From: Chloroflexota bacterium
GTDB lineage: Bacteria > Chloroflexota > Anaerolineae > Aggregatilineales > Phototrophicaceae
NCBI GenBank assembly: GCA_016223085.1
Contig: JACRPS010000016.1
Span: 1 to 64,000, forward strand
Reading direction: 5' to 3'
DNA: 64,000 nt
Part shown: positions 7,990-15,793 of the stretch, one piece after another
How positions within the stretch are numbered: the first letter of the stretch is position 1
Layout of the letters: each line of letters opens with the position of its first letter
Made by a program: the position numbers and the translations under genes
The notes under the pieces: model-generated
What the model was told of the DNA's origin: nothing
Seen by the model: only the letters and a program-made list of their open reading frames with translations
The model's database searches: none

Positions 7990-9203
7990 AGTATAAAGCG
8001 CACAACCGGCGGCACGTCGCCGATCAACGGCAGCGCGTACTCGACAAACGCGGGTGTAATCATCGTGCCCTCAGCGTTGATGTATTCGCGGGGCAGGTAC
8101 TTGTGTTTGTTGATGATGTGAAGGAGTGGAACGAGATGGATATCCGCTTTGTAGGGGCGGGTCTCAGACCCGCCCCTATACCTTTCATCCATCACCCGTC
8201 CCAACGCAACCATTACGTCGTTGTGCCCATCAGCCAGCGCGGTCGCAGCGCATTCGCCCACGCGCCGCGCCTCAGTCTCATCTACTTCCGACACACACGC
8301 GCTGAATGAGCGCCCGATGTTGCCGGGGCGAAAGCAGCGTGTTTGCAAGCCCAGGCGTTCCCGCACCAGCCGCGCCAGAACCATACCCGGCCCATCGTTG
8401 ACGCCGTGCACCATCCGCCCCAGCATGTCGGTGACGCCATTTGTCGCCGCGCCAACAAATGCCCCGCCCGTGTAGCGGATGCCTTCGCCAACCACGATAT
8501 AAGCGCGCTTCAGCCATCCGTGAACAGCGGCCACGTCGTTCAAAAAGCGTTCGTCGTCAAATGGAATTTCCGGCACGTAGACCAGATGCGGCGCGTCGTC
8601 TGCCTGCTGCTTGAGCAGCGCCGAGGCCGCCGCCAGCCAGCCGGAGTCGCGTCCCATCGTTTCCAGAATCACCACGTCATCGAAGGTGGTCATCGCTTCC
8701 AGGTCAAGCCCAGTGTCACGCGCGGCCAGCGCCAGGAAGCGCGCCGCGCTGCCATAACCGGGTGAATGGTCGGTCGCTGCCAGATCATTGTCTACCGTCT
8801 TGGGGATGCCGATCACCCGCAGCGCATACTTCCGCGCCGCTGCCCGTTCTGCCAGATGATGCGCCACCCACATCGAACCGTTGCCGCCGATGTAGGCGAG
8901 GGCATCCACGCTGTGTTTTTGAAACACATCCAGCACGCGCTCAAACTCGCCCTCGTCCAGCCGCCGACGGCTGGAGCCAAGCGCCGCGCCCGGAGTGCGC
9001 GCCAGCCGGTCAAGCGTTTCGCCCGTGAGGTGGCTTAAATCAAGGAACTGGTCATGGAGCGCGCCTTCCAGCCCGTGCGCGAGGCCGTAGATTTTTGAAA
9101 AGCGGGCAGCGCCGAGCAGTCCCGCGAGAGAAGTGTTCATCACGGCGGTTGGCCCGCCCGACTGCCCGACGACCAGAACGTTCATTGCTTCCACAAGTGA
9201 CAT
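7986..9203 (-). CDS. 6-phosphofructokinase, probably pyrophosphate-dependent
   Basis: Phosphorylates fructose 6-phosphate at the committed step of glycolysis. The nucleotide/PPi-binding loop is GQSGGPTAVMN (residues 13-23). IGGNGSM follows near 104-110, with Asn where ATP enzymes have Asp. IPKTVDND near 137 carries the catalytic Asp and the Lys typical of PPi enzymes, and ETMGRDSGWLAA near 185 binds sugar phosphate. I favour PPi dependence from IPKTVDND, but this is inference. Starts at 9203 and 9185 (MNVLVVGQ) are both possible, and the second fits the family better. A palindromic repeat is embedded in frame at 8151-8179, encoding about ten extra residues (YRGGSETRPYK). Confidence 0.9.
   Translation of the reverse strand: MSLVEAMNVLVVGQSGGPTAVMNTSLAGLLGAARFSKIYGLAHGLEGALHDQFLDLSHLTGETLDRLARTPGAALGSSRRRLDEGEFERVLDVFQKHSVDALAYIGGNGSMWVAHHLAERAAARKYALRVIGIPKTVDNDLAATDHSPGYGSAARFLALAARDTGLDLEAMTTFDDVVILETMGRDSGWLAAASALLKQQADDAPHLVYVPEIPFDDERFLNDVAAVHGWLKRAYIVVGEGIRYTGGAFVGAATNGVTDMLGRMVHGVNDGPGMVLARLVRERLGLQTRCFRPGNIGRSFSACVSEVDETEARRVGECAATALADGHNDVMVALGRVMDERYRGGSETRPYKADIHLVPLLHIINKHKYLPREYINAEGTMITPAFVEYALPLIGDVPPVVRFIL
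8151..8179. repeat. Palindromic repeat embedded inside the phosphofructokinase coding sequence
   Basis: Inverted repeat GTAGGGGCGGGTCT ... AGACCCGCCCCTA, identical in style to the intergenic copies but located within an open reading frame. Read on the minus strand it encodes YRGGSETRPYK without a stop or frameshift. Confidence 0.85.
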
Positions 9204-9240
9204 TTACCGGTTAATAAATGGATTGTACGGTAAAAATTTC

Positions 9241-9305
9241 CGGTTGCCAGTTACCAGTCAACAGTCTCCAGTCATAGTCTTTGGTCTGAAAACTGACGAC
9301 TGATG
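9241..9305. repeat. Degenerate CAGT-rich short repeat
   Basis: A stretch of imperfect repeats around CAGTTACCAGTCAACAGTC and CCAGTCATAG, then CTGACGACTGATGAC, sits between the phosphofructokinase start and the permease stop. A related stretch (CAGTTATCAGTTATCAG) occurs at 12882-12912, and a weaker one (CTGGCAACTGGCAACTACC) near 6840-6858. No coding potential is seen. Confidence 0.5.
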
Positions 9306-9306
9306 A

Positions 9307-10359
9307 CTATTTTAGCCCCGTCGTCGCAATACCGGTTGTGATGTACCGCTGCAAAAAGGCGAACACGACCGTGATCGGCAGTAGCGTCAGCACCGTCATC
9401 GCCAGCACCATATCCCACTGGGTGTTAAATTCGCCCTGGAACGAGTTCAGGCCGATTTGCAGTGTGAACAGTTCCTTGCGGCTGAGGACGATCAGCGGCC
9501 AGAGGAAATCGTTCCAGCGCCATGTCACGGAGAAGATCGCCAGCACGGCCAGCGCCGGCCCGGCCAGCGGCAGTACCACCTGCCAGTAAATGCGCCATTC
9601 GCTGGCGCCGTCAATCCGGGCGGCGTCCAGCAGTTCGTCCGGGATGGTCAGCATGTACTGGCGCAGCAGAAACACGCCGGTGGGCGTGGCCGCCGCCGGG
9701 ACGATCACGCCGATCAGGTTGTTATTCCAGCCGATTTCGTTGATGACCAGATACACGGGTACGAGGATGACCGACAGCGGCACCATCAGCGTGCTGAGGA
9801 TGATAACAAAGATGACGTCGCGCCCCTTGAAGCGGTATTTGCTGAGGCCGAAGGCGGCCATGCTGTTCACCAGCAGCGTGATAAGCGTCGAAACCACCGT
9901 CACGATGGCGCTGTTGCGGAAGTAGCGCCAGAAGTCAAACGCCACCACGCCACGCAAATAATTGTCCGCGCCAAAGTACAGCGACTCGACCGGCTGCCGG
10001 TCCTTGATGTTCACCGTGATGATCTCGTCCGGTTGGGCCGGGTCTATCATGCGCGCTTCGATGCCCACGCGGGACACCTGCGCCAGCCGCCGGGTTGTGC
10101 CGTTCGGCAGCGTGACGGTATACAGGTCAAGCGGCTGCTCGTAGCCAGCGACCGTCACTGTCTCCTGCCGGTAGGGCAGCAGTGTCGGCGGGAAGCGCAC
10201 CAGTTGGGACTGTGGCTTAAACGACGACAGTGCCAGCCAGATCACCGGCCCGAACATCAGCACCGTGCCCAACGACAGGTAAATGTAGGTTATCCAGTCC
10301 CCGCGTGATAGCTGCCGTTTGCCGCGCGTGTTGGTGAGAAAGTCGAGAACGGTTCTCAC
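9307..10359 (-). CDS. Carbohydrate ABC transporter permease, MalG type
   Basis: Inner-membrane subunit of a sugar importer, 350 residues. The permease core has the EAA loop DAARIDGASEWRIYW near residue 246, which contacts the ATPase. The C-terminal end (FLQRYITTGIATTGLK) is typical of MalG. Between the first membrane helix (about 25-45) and the second (about 150) there is a periplasmic insert of roughly 80-100 residues, including YEQPLDLYTVTLPNGTTRR. The protein is therefore about 60-70 residues longer than usual. The GTG start overlaps the stop of the upstream permease (GTGA), so the two are translationally coupled. No cognate ATPase gene is in the locus, so a shared one is likely used. Confidence 0.93.
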   Translation of the reverse strand: MRTVLDFLTNTRGKRQLSRGDWITYIYLSLGTVLMFGPVIWLALSSFKPQSQLVRFPPTLLPYRQETVTVAGYEQPLDLYTVTLPNGTTRRLAQVSRVGIEARMIDPAQPDEIITVNIKDRQPVESLYFGADNYLRGVVAFDFWRYFRNSAIVTVVSTLITLLVNSMAAFGLSKYRFKGRDVIFVIILSTLMVPLSVILVPVYLVINEIGWNNNLIGVIVPAAATPTGVFLLRQYMLTIPDELLDAARIDGASEWRIYWQVVLPLAGPALAVLAIFSVTWRWNDFLWPLIVLSRKELFTLQIGLNSFQGEFNTQWDMVLAMTVLTLLPITVVFAFLQRYITTGIATTGLK

Positions 10360-11396
10360 GTTTCCTCCACCTCCGCTCGCCGCCCCAGCCGCAGTTGGGT
10401 GACAGTCAGCAGCATCAGCACGCCTGCCAGCACCACCGACGCGGCAGCGGCCAGTCCTGCCTGCCGGCTAGTACTGGTAAAGCCGGTGTTGTAGATGTAC
10501 TGCACGACGTAGGTGGTCGCCGTGCCGGGGCCGCCGCCGGTCAGCGCAAACGCCTGGTCAAACACCTGCACCGCGCGGATCAGCGACAGCACCACCACCA
10601 CCAGCAGCGTCGGCATCAGCAGCGGCAGCGTCACGTAGCGGAAGCGATTCCACGACGACGCGCCGTCAATCTGCGCCGACTCGTACAGTTCCGCCGGGAT
10701 GGATTGCAGCCCGGCCAGCAGAATCAGCGTGTAAAAGCCCATCTGCGCCCAGATGCTGACGAAGATTACCCAGAAGCGCGCCCAGTTGGGGTCGAGCAAA
10801 AACTGGATGCGGTCGCTGCCGAAAGCGATCAGCAGCGCATTCAGCAGTCCATCCCGCTGCAAAATCCACTTCCAGATGAGCGCCACCACCACCGGCGACA
10901 GCAGCACCGGGTAAAAAAACACGCTGCGGAAAAAACCGCGCCAGCGGATTTTGCGGTTGAGCGCCAGTGCCGTGACCAGCGCAAACAACACCATGCCGCC
11001 CACCTGGAACACCACAAACGTGCCGGTATTCAGCACGGCGCGCCAGAAGATATCCTCCTGGCAGGTGGTTGGGTTGGGGCTGAACACATTCTGGCAGTTA
11101 AACAGCGCCTCAAAGTTGTCCGTGCCGACAAACGGGCGATCCTGCGGGTAGAGCGCGCTGCCGCCGGTGAAAGCGTAATAGAAGTTGAGCAGCATTGGCA
11201 GCAGGATGAAGACGGCGAAGATCAGCAGGTTCGGCAGCACGAAGAAGTACGCCATGCGCTGCGTTCCCAGCCGCCGCTGCACGGGAACAACCACCAGATC
11301 AACGAGGTGCATCGCCCCGTGCAGCAGATCGGACAGAAAACCCAGCGGCAGCCGGAAGCGGACGACCCTGGGTTTATCGTAGGGAATATCGGTCAT
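10356..11396 (-). CDS. Carbohydrate ABC transporter permease, MalF type
   Basis: Partner permease of 346 residues with about six membrane helices. The EAA loop reads ESAQIDGASSWNRFRYVTLP near residue 238. The first helix is FFVLPNLLIFAVFILLPMLL near residues 50-70, and a periplasmic loop after it contains two Cys residues (NCQNVFSPNPTTCQED). It overlaps the next gene by four bases. Together with the upstream binding protein and the following permease it forms a CUT1-type sugar uptake system. The substrate cannot be read from the sequence. Neighbouring phosphofructokinase and aldolase-like genes point to a sugar feeding glycolysis. Confidence 0.93.
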   Translation of the reverse strand: MTDIPYDKPRVVRFRLPLGFLSDLLHGAMHLVDLVVVPVQRRLGTQRMAYFFVLPNLLIFAVFILLPMLLNFYYAFTGGSALYPQDRPFVGTDNFEALFNCQNVFSPNPTTCQEDIFWRAVLNTGTFVVFQVGGMVLFALVTALALNRKIRWRGFFRSVFFYPVLLSPVVVALIWKWILQRDGLLNALLIAFGSDRIQFLLDPNWARFWVIFVSIWAQMGFYTLILLAGLQSIPAELYESAQIDGASSWNRFRYVTLPLLMPTLLVVVVLSLIRAVQVFDQAFALTGGGPGTATTYVVQYIYNTGFTSTSRQAGLAAAASVVLAGVLMLLTVTQLRLGRRAEVEET

Positions 11397-11424
11397 GAAG
11401 GGTCCTGTGGCTGTTGAGCAAGAA

Positions 11425-11447
11425 GGGGGCGCGTGCGCCGCGCCCCG
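11425..11447. other. GC-rich stem-loop between binding protein and permease genes
   Basis: Inverted repeat GGGGGCGCG ... CGCGCCCCG in the gap after the binding-protein stop. Stable hairpins at this place in sugar ABC operons often raise the level of binding protein relative to permease by protecting the upstream mRNA. That role is inferred. There is no T tract. Confidence 0.5.
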
Positions 11448-11460
11448 CGGTGAGCGCCGA

Positions 11461-12753
11461 TTAGCCGGCCTGCGCGTTTTTGATCGCTTCGTCTACGTCC
11501 TGCTGAATGGCGATAATCGCATCATCCAGCGTCAGGTCGCCGACGATGACCTGACTGAGTCGGTTGTCAATCGGGCGGTTGTAGGTGAAGGCATACTCGC
11601 TGTACTGGAGGCGGTAAGCCTGTTCGTGAATCTTCGGGATTTCCGCCGACAGCACTTTCAGGACATCGGCGTTGGCCTCGTAATCCAGCCCTTTTTCCGC
11701 CAGTCCCAGGTGGCCGGGCAGGAACGATGACCGCTGGCTGAATTCCGCCAGCACCTCTTCCTGCGTCAGAAAGTCCATCAGTCTGGCGACTTCTTCGGGG
11801 TGTTTCGTACCGGCAAACGCCACCAGCAGCGAACCGCCGGGGCTGCCGGTGCTGCCACCGGGGCCGCTGGGGTTCGGCACGGCAGACCAGTCAAAGGTAT
11901 CGCCAATCGCGTTCGCCAGCCCGCCAACGGCAAAGCTGCCGCTGTACAGGAAAACAACCTGCCCGTTGGTGAACTGGTCGCGGGCCAGGCTGGGGCCATC
12001 CGGCAGGTTTGCCCAGATGGTCGCGTCGCTGAGGCCGTTCTGATTCCAGCCGATCAGTTTTTCGGCGGCGGTGCGGAAGCCGGGGCTATCCACTTTGAAA
12101 TTGCCTTCCTCGTCGAACCACGAACCGCCTTCGGAAATCACAAAACCCCAGAAGCGGTGGCCGCGCGGCTCGTAAGCGATGGCGAACGGCGTGCCGGTCG
12201 CGTCGGCAACCTGTTTGGCGGCCTCGGCCCATTCGTCCCAGGTCACGTCGTCTCTGGTATCGCTGGGGACTTCAATACCGGCCTGTTCAAACAGGGTGCG
12301 GTTAATGAACGGCGCAGTGATCGTAAACTGGAGAGGGAAGCCATAGATGCCGGTATCGTTTTCGCCGGCGCGGAGCGAGTTCAGCACCGCTTCGCTAAAG
12401 CTGGTTTCGTAATAAGTGGCATCCTTTACCAGCGGGCGCAAATCGAGATAATCGCCGATAAACAGCGCCACGTTATTGACGCGTGCCAGATCGGGTGGGT
12501 CGCCCGCTTCCACCTGCGCCTGAATCGTGGAATGATACACGTTGGGGTCGGCATAACCGATGTCATCCAGCACGACCGTAATACCTGGATTGTCGGCCTC
12601 GAAGCGATCCAGCAGTTCGCGCAGGACTTCACCTTCGTTGCCATCGTTGTACCAGGTGATACGGAGTTCAACCGCGTCCTGCGCCGCGACCAGAGTCACG
12701 GTCAGGACGGTGAGCAGCACGACCAGCAAAATCAGGAGCCGGTGTTGCTTCAT
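11461..12753 (-). CDS. Extracellular sugar-binding protein of ABC transporter
   Basis: Solute-binding protein of 430 residues that delivers sugar to the two downstream permeases. A signal peptide occupies residues 1-24 (hydrophobic run LLILLVVLLTVLTVTLVAA). There is no lipobox Cys, so it is not an obvious lipoprotein. The mature start QDAVELRITWYNDGNEGEVL and the segment LLDRFEADNPGITVVL are typical of the family 1 (MalE-like) group. The ATG at 12751-12753 follows AGGAG and is preferred to the upstream in-frame ATG. It is the first gene of the sugar operon. Upstream, GCAA-TGG-TTGC near 12787-12797 is a small dyad that could be an operator, but this is weak. Confidence 0.93.
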   Translation of the reverse strand: MKQHRLLILLVVLLTVLTVTLVAAQDAVELRITWYNDGNEGEVLRELLDRFEADNPGITVVLDDIGYADPNVYHSTIQAQVEAGDPPDLARVNNVALFIGDYLDLRPLVKDATYYETSFSEAVLNSLRAGENDTGIYGFPLQFTITAPFINRTLFEQAGIEVPSDTRDDVTWDEWAEAAKQVADATGTPFAIAYEPRGHRFWGFVISEGGSWFDEEGNFKVDSPGFRTAAEKLIGWNQNGLSDATIWANLPDGPSLARDQFTNGQVVFLYSGSFAVGGLANAIGDTFDWSAVPNPSGPGGSTGSPGGSLLVAFAGTKHPEEVARLMDFLTQEEVLAEFSQRSSFLPGHLGLAEKGLDYEANADVLKVLSAEIPKIHEQAYRLQYSEYAFTYNRPIDNRLSQVIVGDLTLDDAIIAIQQDVDEAIKNAQAG

Positions 12754-12881
12754 GCGAAACTTCTCCTCTCGACAGAATATCCACGCAACCATTGCCACGA
12801 CCCTTACGGGATAGCAGGCGCAATTTTAACAGCTTCGGCGGGGATAATAAAGCGGCGGGGTGGCTGCCGCAGGGGAAGTTT

Positions 12882-12952
12882 CCAGTTATCAGTTATCAGT
12901 TGTCAGAAAAGACAAGAAGAAATGCAGGGGTGAACCGGCGGTTCGCCCCTGC
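12882..12952. repeat. CAGTTAT short repeats followed by a palindromic intergenic repeat
   Basis: Three imperfect copies of CAGTTATCAGTT-like sequence (12882-12912) are followed by an inverted repeat at 12925-12952, CAGGGGTGAACC ... GGTTCGCCCCTG. It sits just beyond the stop of the NB-ARC/TPR gene and upstream of the sugar operon. Confidence 0.75.
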
Positions 12953-12964
12953 TGTATTGCTTCC

Positions 12965-15493
12965 TTACGCCTCAAGCTGGGCGTAGGCGTTGGCGGCGTA
13001 CTCCTGCGGGGTGCCGCGCACTTCGATGAAGGTCACGCCTTCGGCTTCCGCCAGCCGCCGTTCATTGGATACACGCTCTTTCAGGCGGGTTACGTCCCGG
13101 TCACCCGGTTCCAGCGCCGCTGCCTCGTTAATCAGCACTTCGGCAATCGCCAGATGGCGGCGGCTTTCCACCAGCAGCCGCACCAGGTCCACGATGCTGC
13201 TGACGATGTTATCGCGGTTGTTGGACTGGTACGCCAGGTGAAGCGCCTGCCGGAAGCGCAGCACCGCCTGCCCAAGCTGGTTGGCTTCGACCGCCGCCTG
13301 TCCCAGATTGCTCAGTTGCAGCGCCTCCTCCTCTTTGTCTTTCACCTCGCGGGCGATGTGCAGCGCCGAGGTGTGGAAGTTGATGGCCTCCGTCCAGCGC
13401 CCCAGTTCGCCGTAAGCGTTGCCCAGCCCACCCAGGGCGCGGCCTTCGTAATCGCGTTTGCCCTGGGCGCGGAACAGCTTCAGCGCCTGCTCCCAGGTCT
13501 GCGCCGCGCCATCCGGGTCGCTGTTGTCCAACTGCGCGTGGCCGAGCTTAAACAGGATTAACGCTTCGTTCTGCTCATCGTCGCGGTTGCGAGCGATCTC
13601 CAGCGCCTGCCCGTAGGCACGTACCGCTTCGCCGCTGTCGCCAAGCTGCTGGCGTGCGTCGCCCAGTGTGACCAGCAGGTGCATTCGCGTGTCGTCATCG
13701 TCCAGCGCTTCGGCCAGGTTAATGCCGCGCGTGGCGTGCATCACTGCCGCGCTGGAATTGTCGGTCTTGACCATCAGCGCCGACAGGGTGTCGAGCGCCC
13801 GCAGCATCCCTTCTTCGTCATCCAGCGATTCGTGAGTGTTCAGCAGTTCGGTGTAGACCGGAATCGCCTCGTTGTGCTGGCGCTGGTCGGTGTACAGCCT
13901 GCCGATTTGCGTCAGCAGTTCGATTTGACGCTGCGTATCCCCCTGCTGGCGTGCCTGCCGCAGCACCGCCTGCAGGCGGGCGGTTTCGGTCAGTTCACCG
14001 GGCATCTCGTCGGTATCCGCGCCGGGCAGTGCGGGTTCGTCGGCAGTTTCGTCCTCGTCCTCGAACTCGTCCAGCTCCTCGTCTTCGAGTACGGCCAACG
14101 CCTCCTCGTCAAATTCCTCCTCGTCTTCATCGTCCGCGCCCGGCAGCACCGCTGCCGACACCGCCGACCGGCGTTCGACCGTATCCCATAGCGTTGCCGT
14201 TGGCGAAGCGGCGAGAGTCATTTCTTCCGGTGGTGGGGGTGGATAGGCGGGGAACGGCGTGGTGAAGCTGGACGCCAGCCGGCGCAGTTGCAGCAGGTCG
14301 TAGACGTAGCCGCGTTCGTTCACAAAATCGCCGGCCTGCATCAGGCTGACCACAAGCTGGTTAACGGTGTCGCGGTCGCCATTGTCGGCGCTCCAGCGCG
14401 CGGCGGCCATGACGTTATCCATCTCCGCCGCCAGCTTATCATCATCGCCGGCATACTTCTTAACATAGTCCACCAGCGTATCGCGCACTTTCGTTTGCAG
14501 CGATTCCAGCCGCCCGGAGCCGCGCAGCCAGGTTTCGGCGAAGGCATGGGTGACATCGTGCAGGCGGTAATAGGGCGCGTCGTAGCGTTCAAACTGCTCG
14601 ACAAAATAGTTGTTGGCGAGCATGGACATCACCTGCTGGATGGTGTCGGCAGGCGCGCCGCTGACCATGCTCAACAGTTCCGGCGATCCCTGCCCGGTGA
14701 AAATCGCGCCCATCATCAGCATCAGCCCCTGCAGGGCGCTGTTGAGGCTGCGAAAGCCGACAGTGAGCGCCAGAAGCTGCGGCGTCGCCCCGGCGCTGGA
14801 CGGGATTTGCTCAAATGCCTGAAGATAATCGGCGGGGGACTGCTTCGCCATGCGCATCGTCCCGGCGGCGATCGCAATCGCCAGCGGTGTGTAATCGAGG
14901 ATGCTCGCCAGTTCGTCCAGATCGGCATCCACGTCCGGCTGCCCTTCCAGACCGGCATACTCGCGCAGCATGGTGATAGCCGCTTCTTCGTCCAGTTGCG
15001 CCAGTTCATATGGCGTCCAGGGGCCGTCAAGCTGGTCCTTGGCAACCACCAGCGCCGGCAGGCCATCGGCGCAGCGGGTAATAAAATCTGCTGTCGCCTG
15101 GGGGTCGTGTTTGCCGTCCAGCACCAGCAGCGGCTTGCTGGCCGTCAGCAGGCTGGCAACCGCGCCAACCATGCCCAGCGGCGTATCGCTGTTGGCAATG
15201 TCCTCGTCCCCCAGCGCGCGCCCCACGCGCACGATCAGTTCTTCCAGTGAATGGTCGTTGACCGTCAGCCACAGCACCCCGCCCGGCAGTTCAGTGTAGG
15301 CGCTGGCGAGTGTCCCGGCCAGGGCGGTTTTGCCGATGCCCGCCGCGCCATAGATCAGCACGGGATGGTTCATCTTCAACTGGGAATAGACCTGCGCCAG
15401 GCTTTTTTCGCGCCCGATGAGCTTGCCGTGCAGGGCAACGGGTAAAGTGTTGGCGGAATGGGCCGGTGCTTCATGCGCTGGGAAACTGGGCAT
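12965..15493 (-). CDS. NB-ARC-type ATPase with C-terminal tetratricopeptide repeats
   Basis: STAND-class signalling ATPase of 842 residues. The order is: a short N-terminus; an NTPase domain with Walker A GAAGIGKTALAG near residues 48-59 and Walker B-like KPLLVLDGKHD near 120; a helical and winged part up to about 350 (YYRLHDVTHAFAETWL); and a Pro-rich linker (AYPPPPPEEM). A very acidic disordered stretch follows around 450-490 (DDEDEEEFDEEALAVLEDEE), and then about eight TPR units from 510 to 800 (for example AIPVYTELLNTHESL). No DNA-binding or catalytic effector domain is visible. It may be a sensor/scaffold or a regulator lacking its output. The partner is unknown. Confidence 0.85.
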   Translation of the reverse strand: MPSFPAHEAPAHSANTLPVALHGKLIGREKSLAQVYSQLKMNHPVLIYGAAGIGKTALAGTLASAYTELPGGVLWLTVNDHSLEELIVRVGRALGDEDIANSDTPLGMVGAVASLLTASKPLLVLDGKHDPQATADFITRCADGLPALVVAKDQLDGPWTPYELAQLDEEAAITMLREYAGLEGQPDVDADLDELASILDYTPLAIAIAAGTMRMAKQSPADYLQAFEQIPSSAGATPQLLALTVGFRSLNSALQGLMLMMGAIFTGQGSPELLSMVSGAPADTIQQVMSMLANNYFVEQFERYDAPYYRLHDVTHAFAETWLRGSGRLESLQTKVRDTLVDYVKKYAGDDDKLAAEMDNVMAAARWSADNGDRDTVNQLVVSLMQAGDFVNERGYVYDLLQLRRLASSFTTPFPAYPPPPPEEMTLAASPTATLWDTVERRSAVSAAVLPGADDEDEEEFDEEALAVLEDEELDEFEDEDETADEPALPGADTDEMPGELTETARLQAVLRQARQQGDTQRQIELLTQIGRLYTDQRQHNEAIPVYTELLNTHESLDDEEGMLRALDTLSALMVKTDNSSAAVMHATRGINLAEALDDDDTRMHLLVTLGDARQQLGDSGEAVRAYGQALEIARNRDDEQNEALILFKLGHAQLDNSDPDGAAQTWEQALKLFRAQGKRDYEGRALGGLGNAYGELGRWTEAINFHTSALHIAREVKDKEEEALQLSNLGQAAVEANQLGQAVLRFRQALHLAYQSNNRDNIVSSIVDLVRLLVESRRHLAIAEVLINEAAALEPGDRDVTRLKERVSNERRLAEAEGVTFIEVRGTPQEYAANAYAQLEA

Positions 15494-15616
15494 TGCTCAC
15501 CTCGCCGGGAATGAACCGAGTCTGTCAGGAAGAATTAACACAGAGTATAGCATTGTCTCCCAAATTGCGACACTTTCCATGCTAGACGGGAGTGGGGAAT
15601 TGTGAAGCTATACGAT

Positions 15617-15644
15617 GTCAGGACACACTATAGCGTGTCCCGAC
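15617..15644. repeat. Palindromic intergenic repeat, degenerate GTCGGGACACGCTA type
   Basis: 28-base imperfect inverted repeat (GTCAGGACACACTA ... TAGCGTGTCCCGAC) in the divergent region between the NB-ARC/TPR gene and the GH99-like gene. It lies about 80 bases upstream of a TATAAT (15727-15732), the probable -10 of the latter gene. Confidence 0.7.
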
Positions 15645-15793
15645 ATAACCACACATTTCACCACTCTCTGCCTCCTTTTTGCCGCGCCGTACCTTCTTCC
15701 TACCCCGTCAGGCCGCTGTTTTCCGCTATAATGCGTCTGCAACCGAACGGTTGTTCCAACCACATAAAACACGTTTACAGGAGTTATAATCGT

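Noticed and set aside
10395-12933. Long plus-strand open frames opposite the sugar ABC genes
   Set aside because: His/Gln/Arg-rich antisense shadows of clear permease and binding-protein genes.
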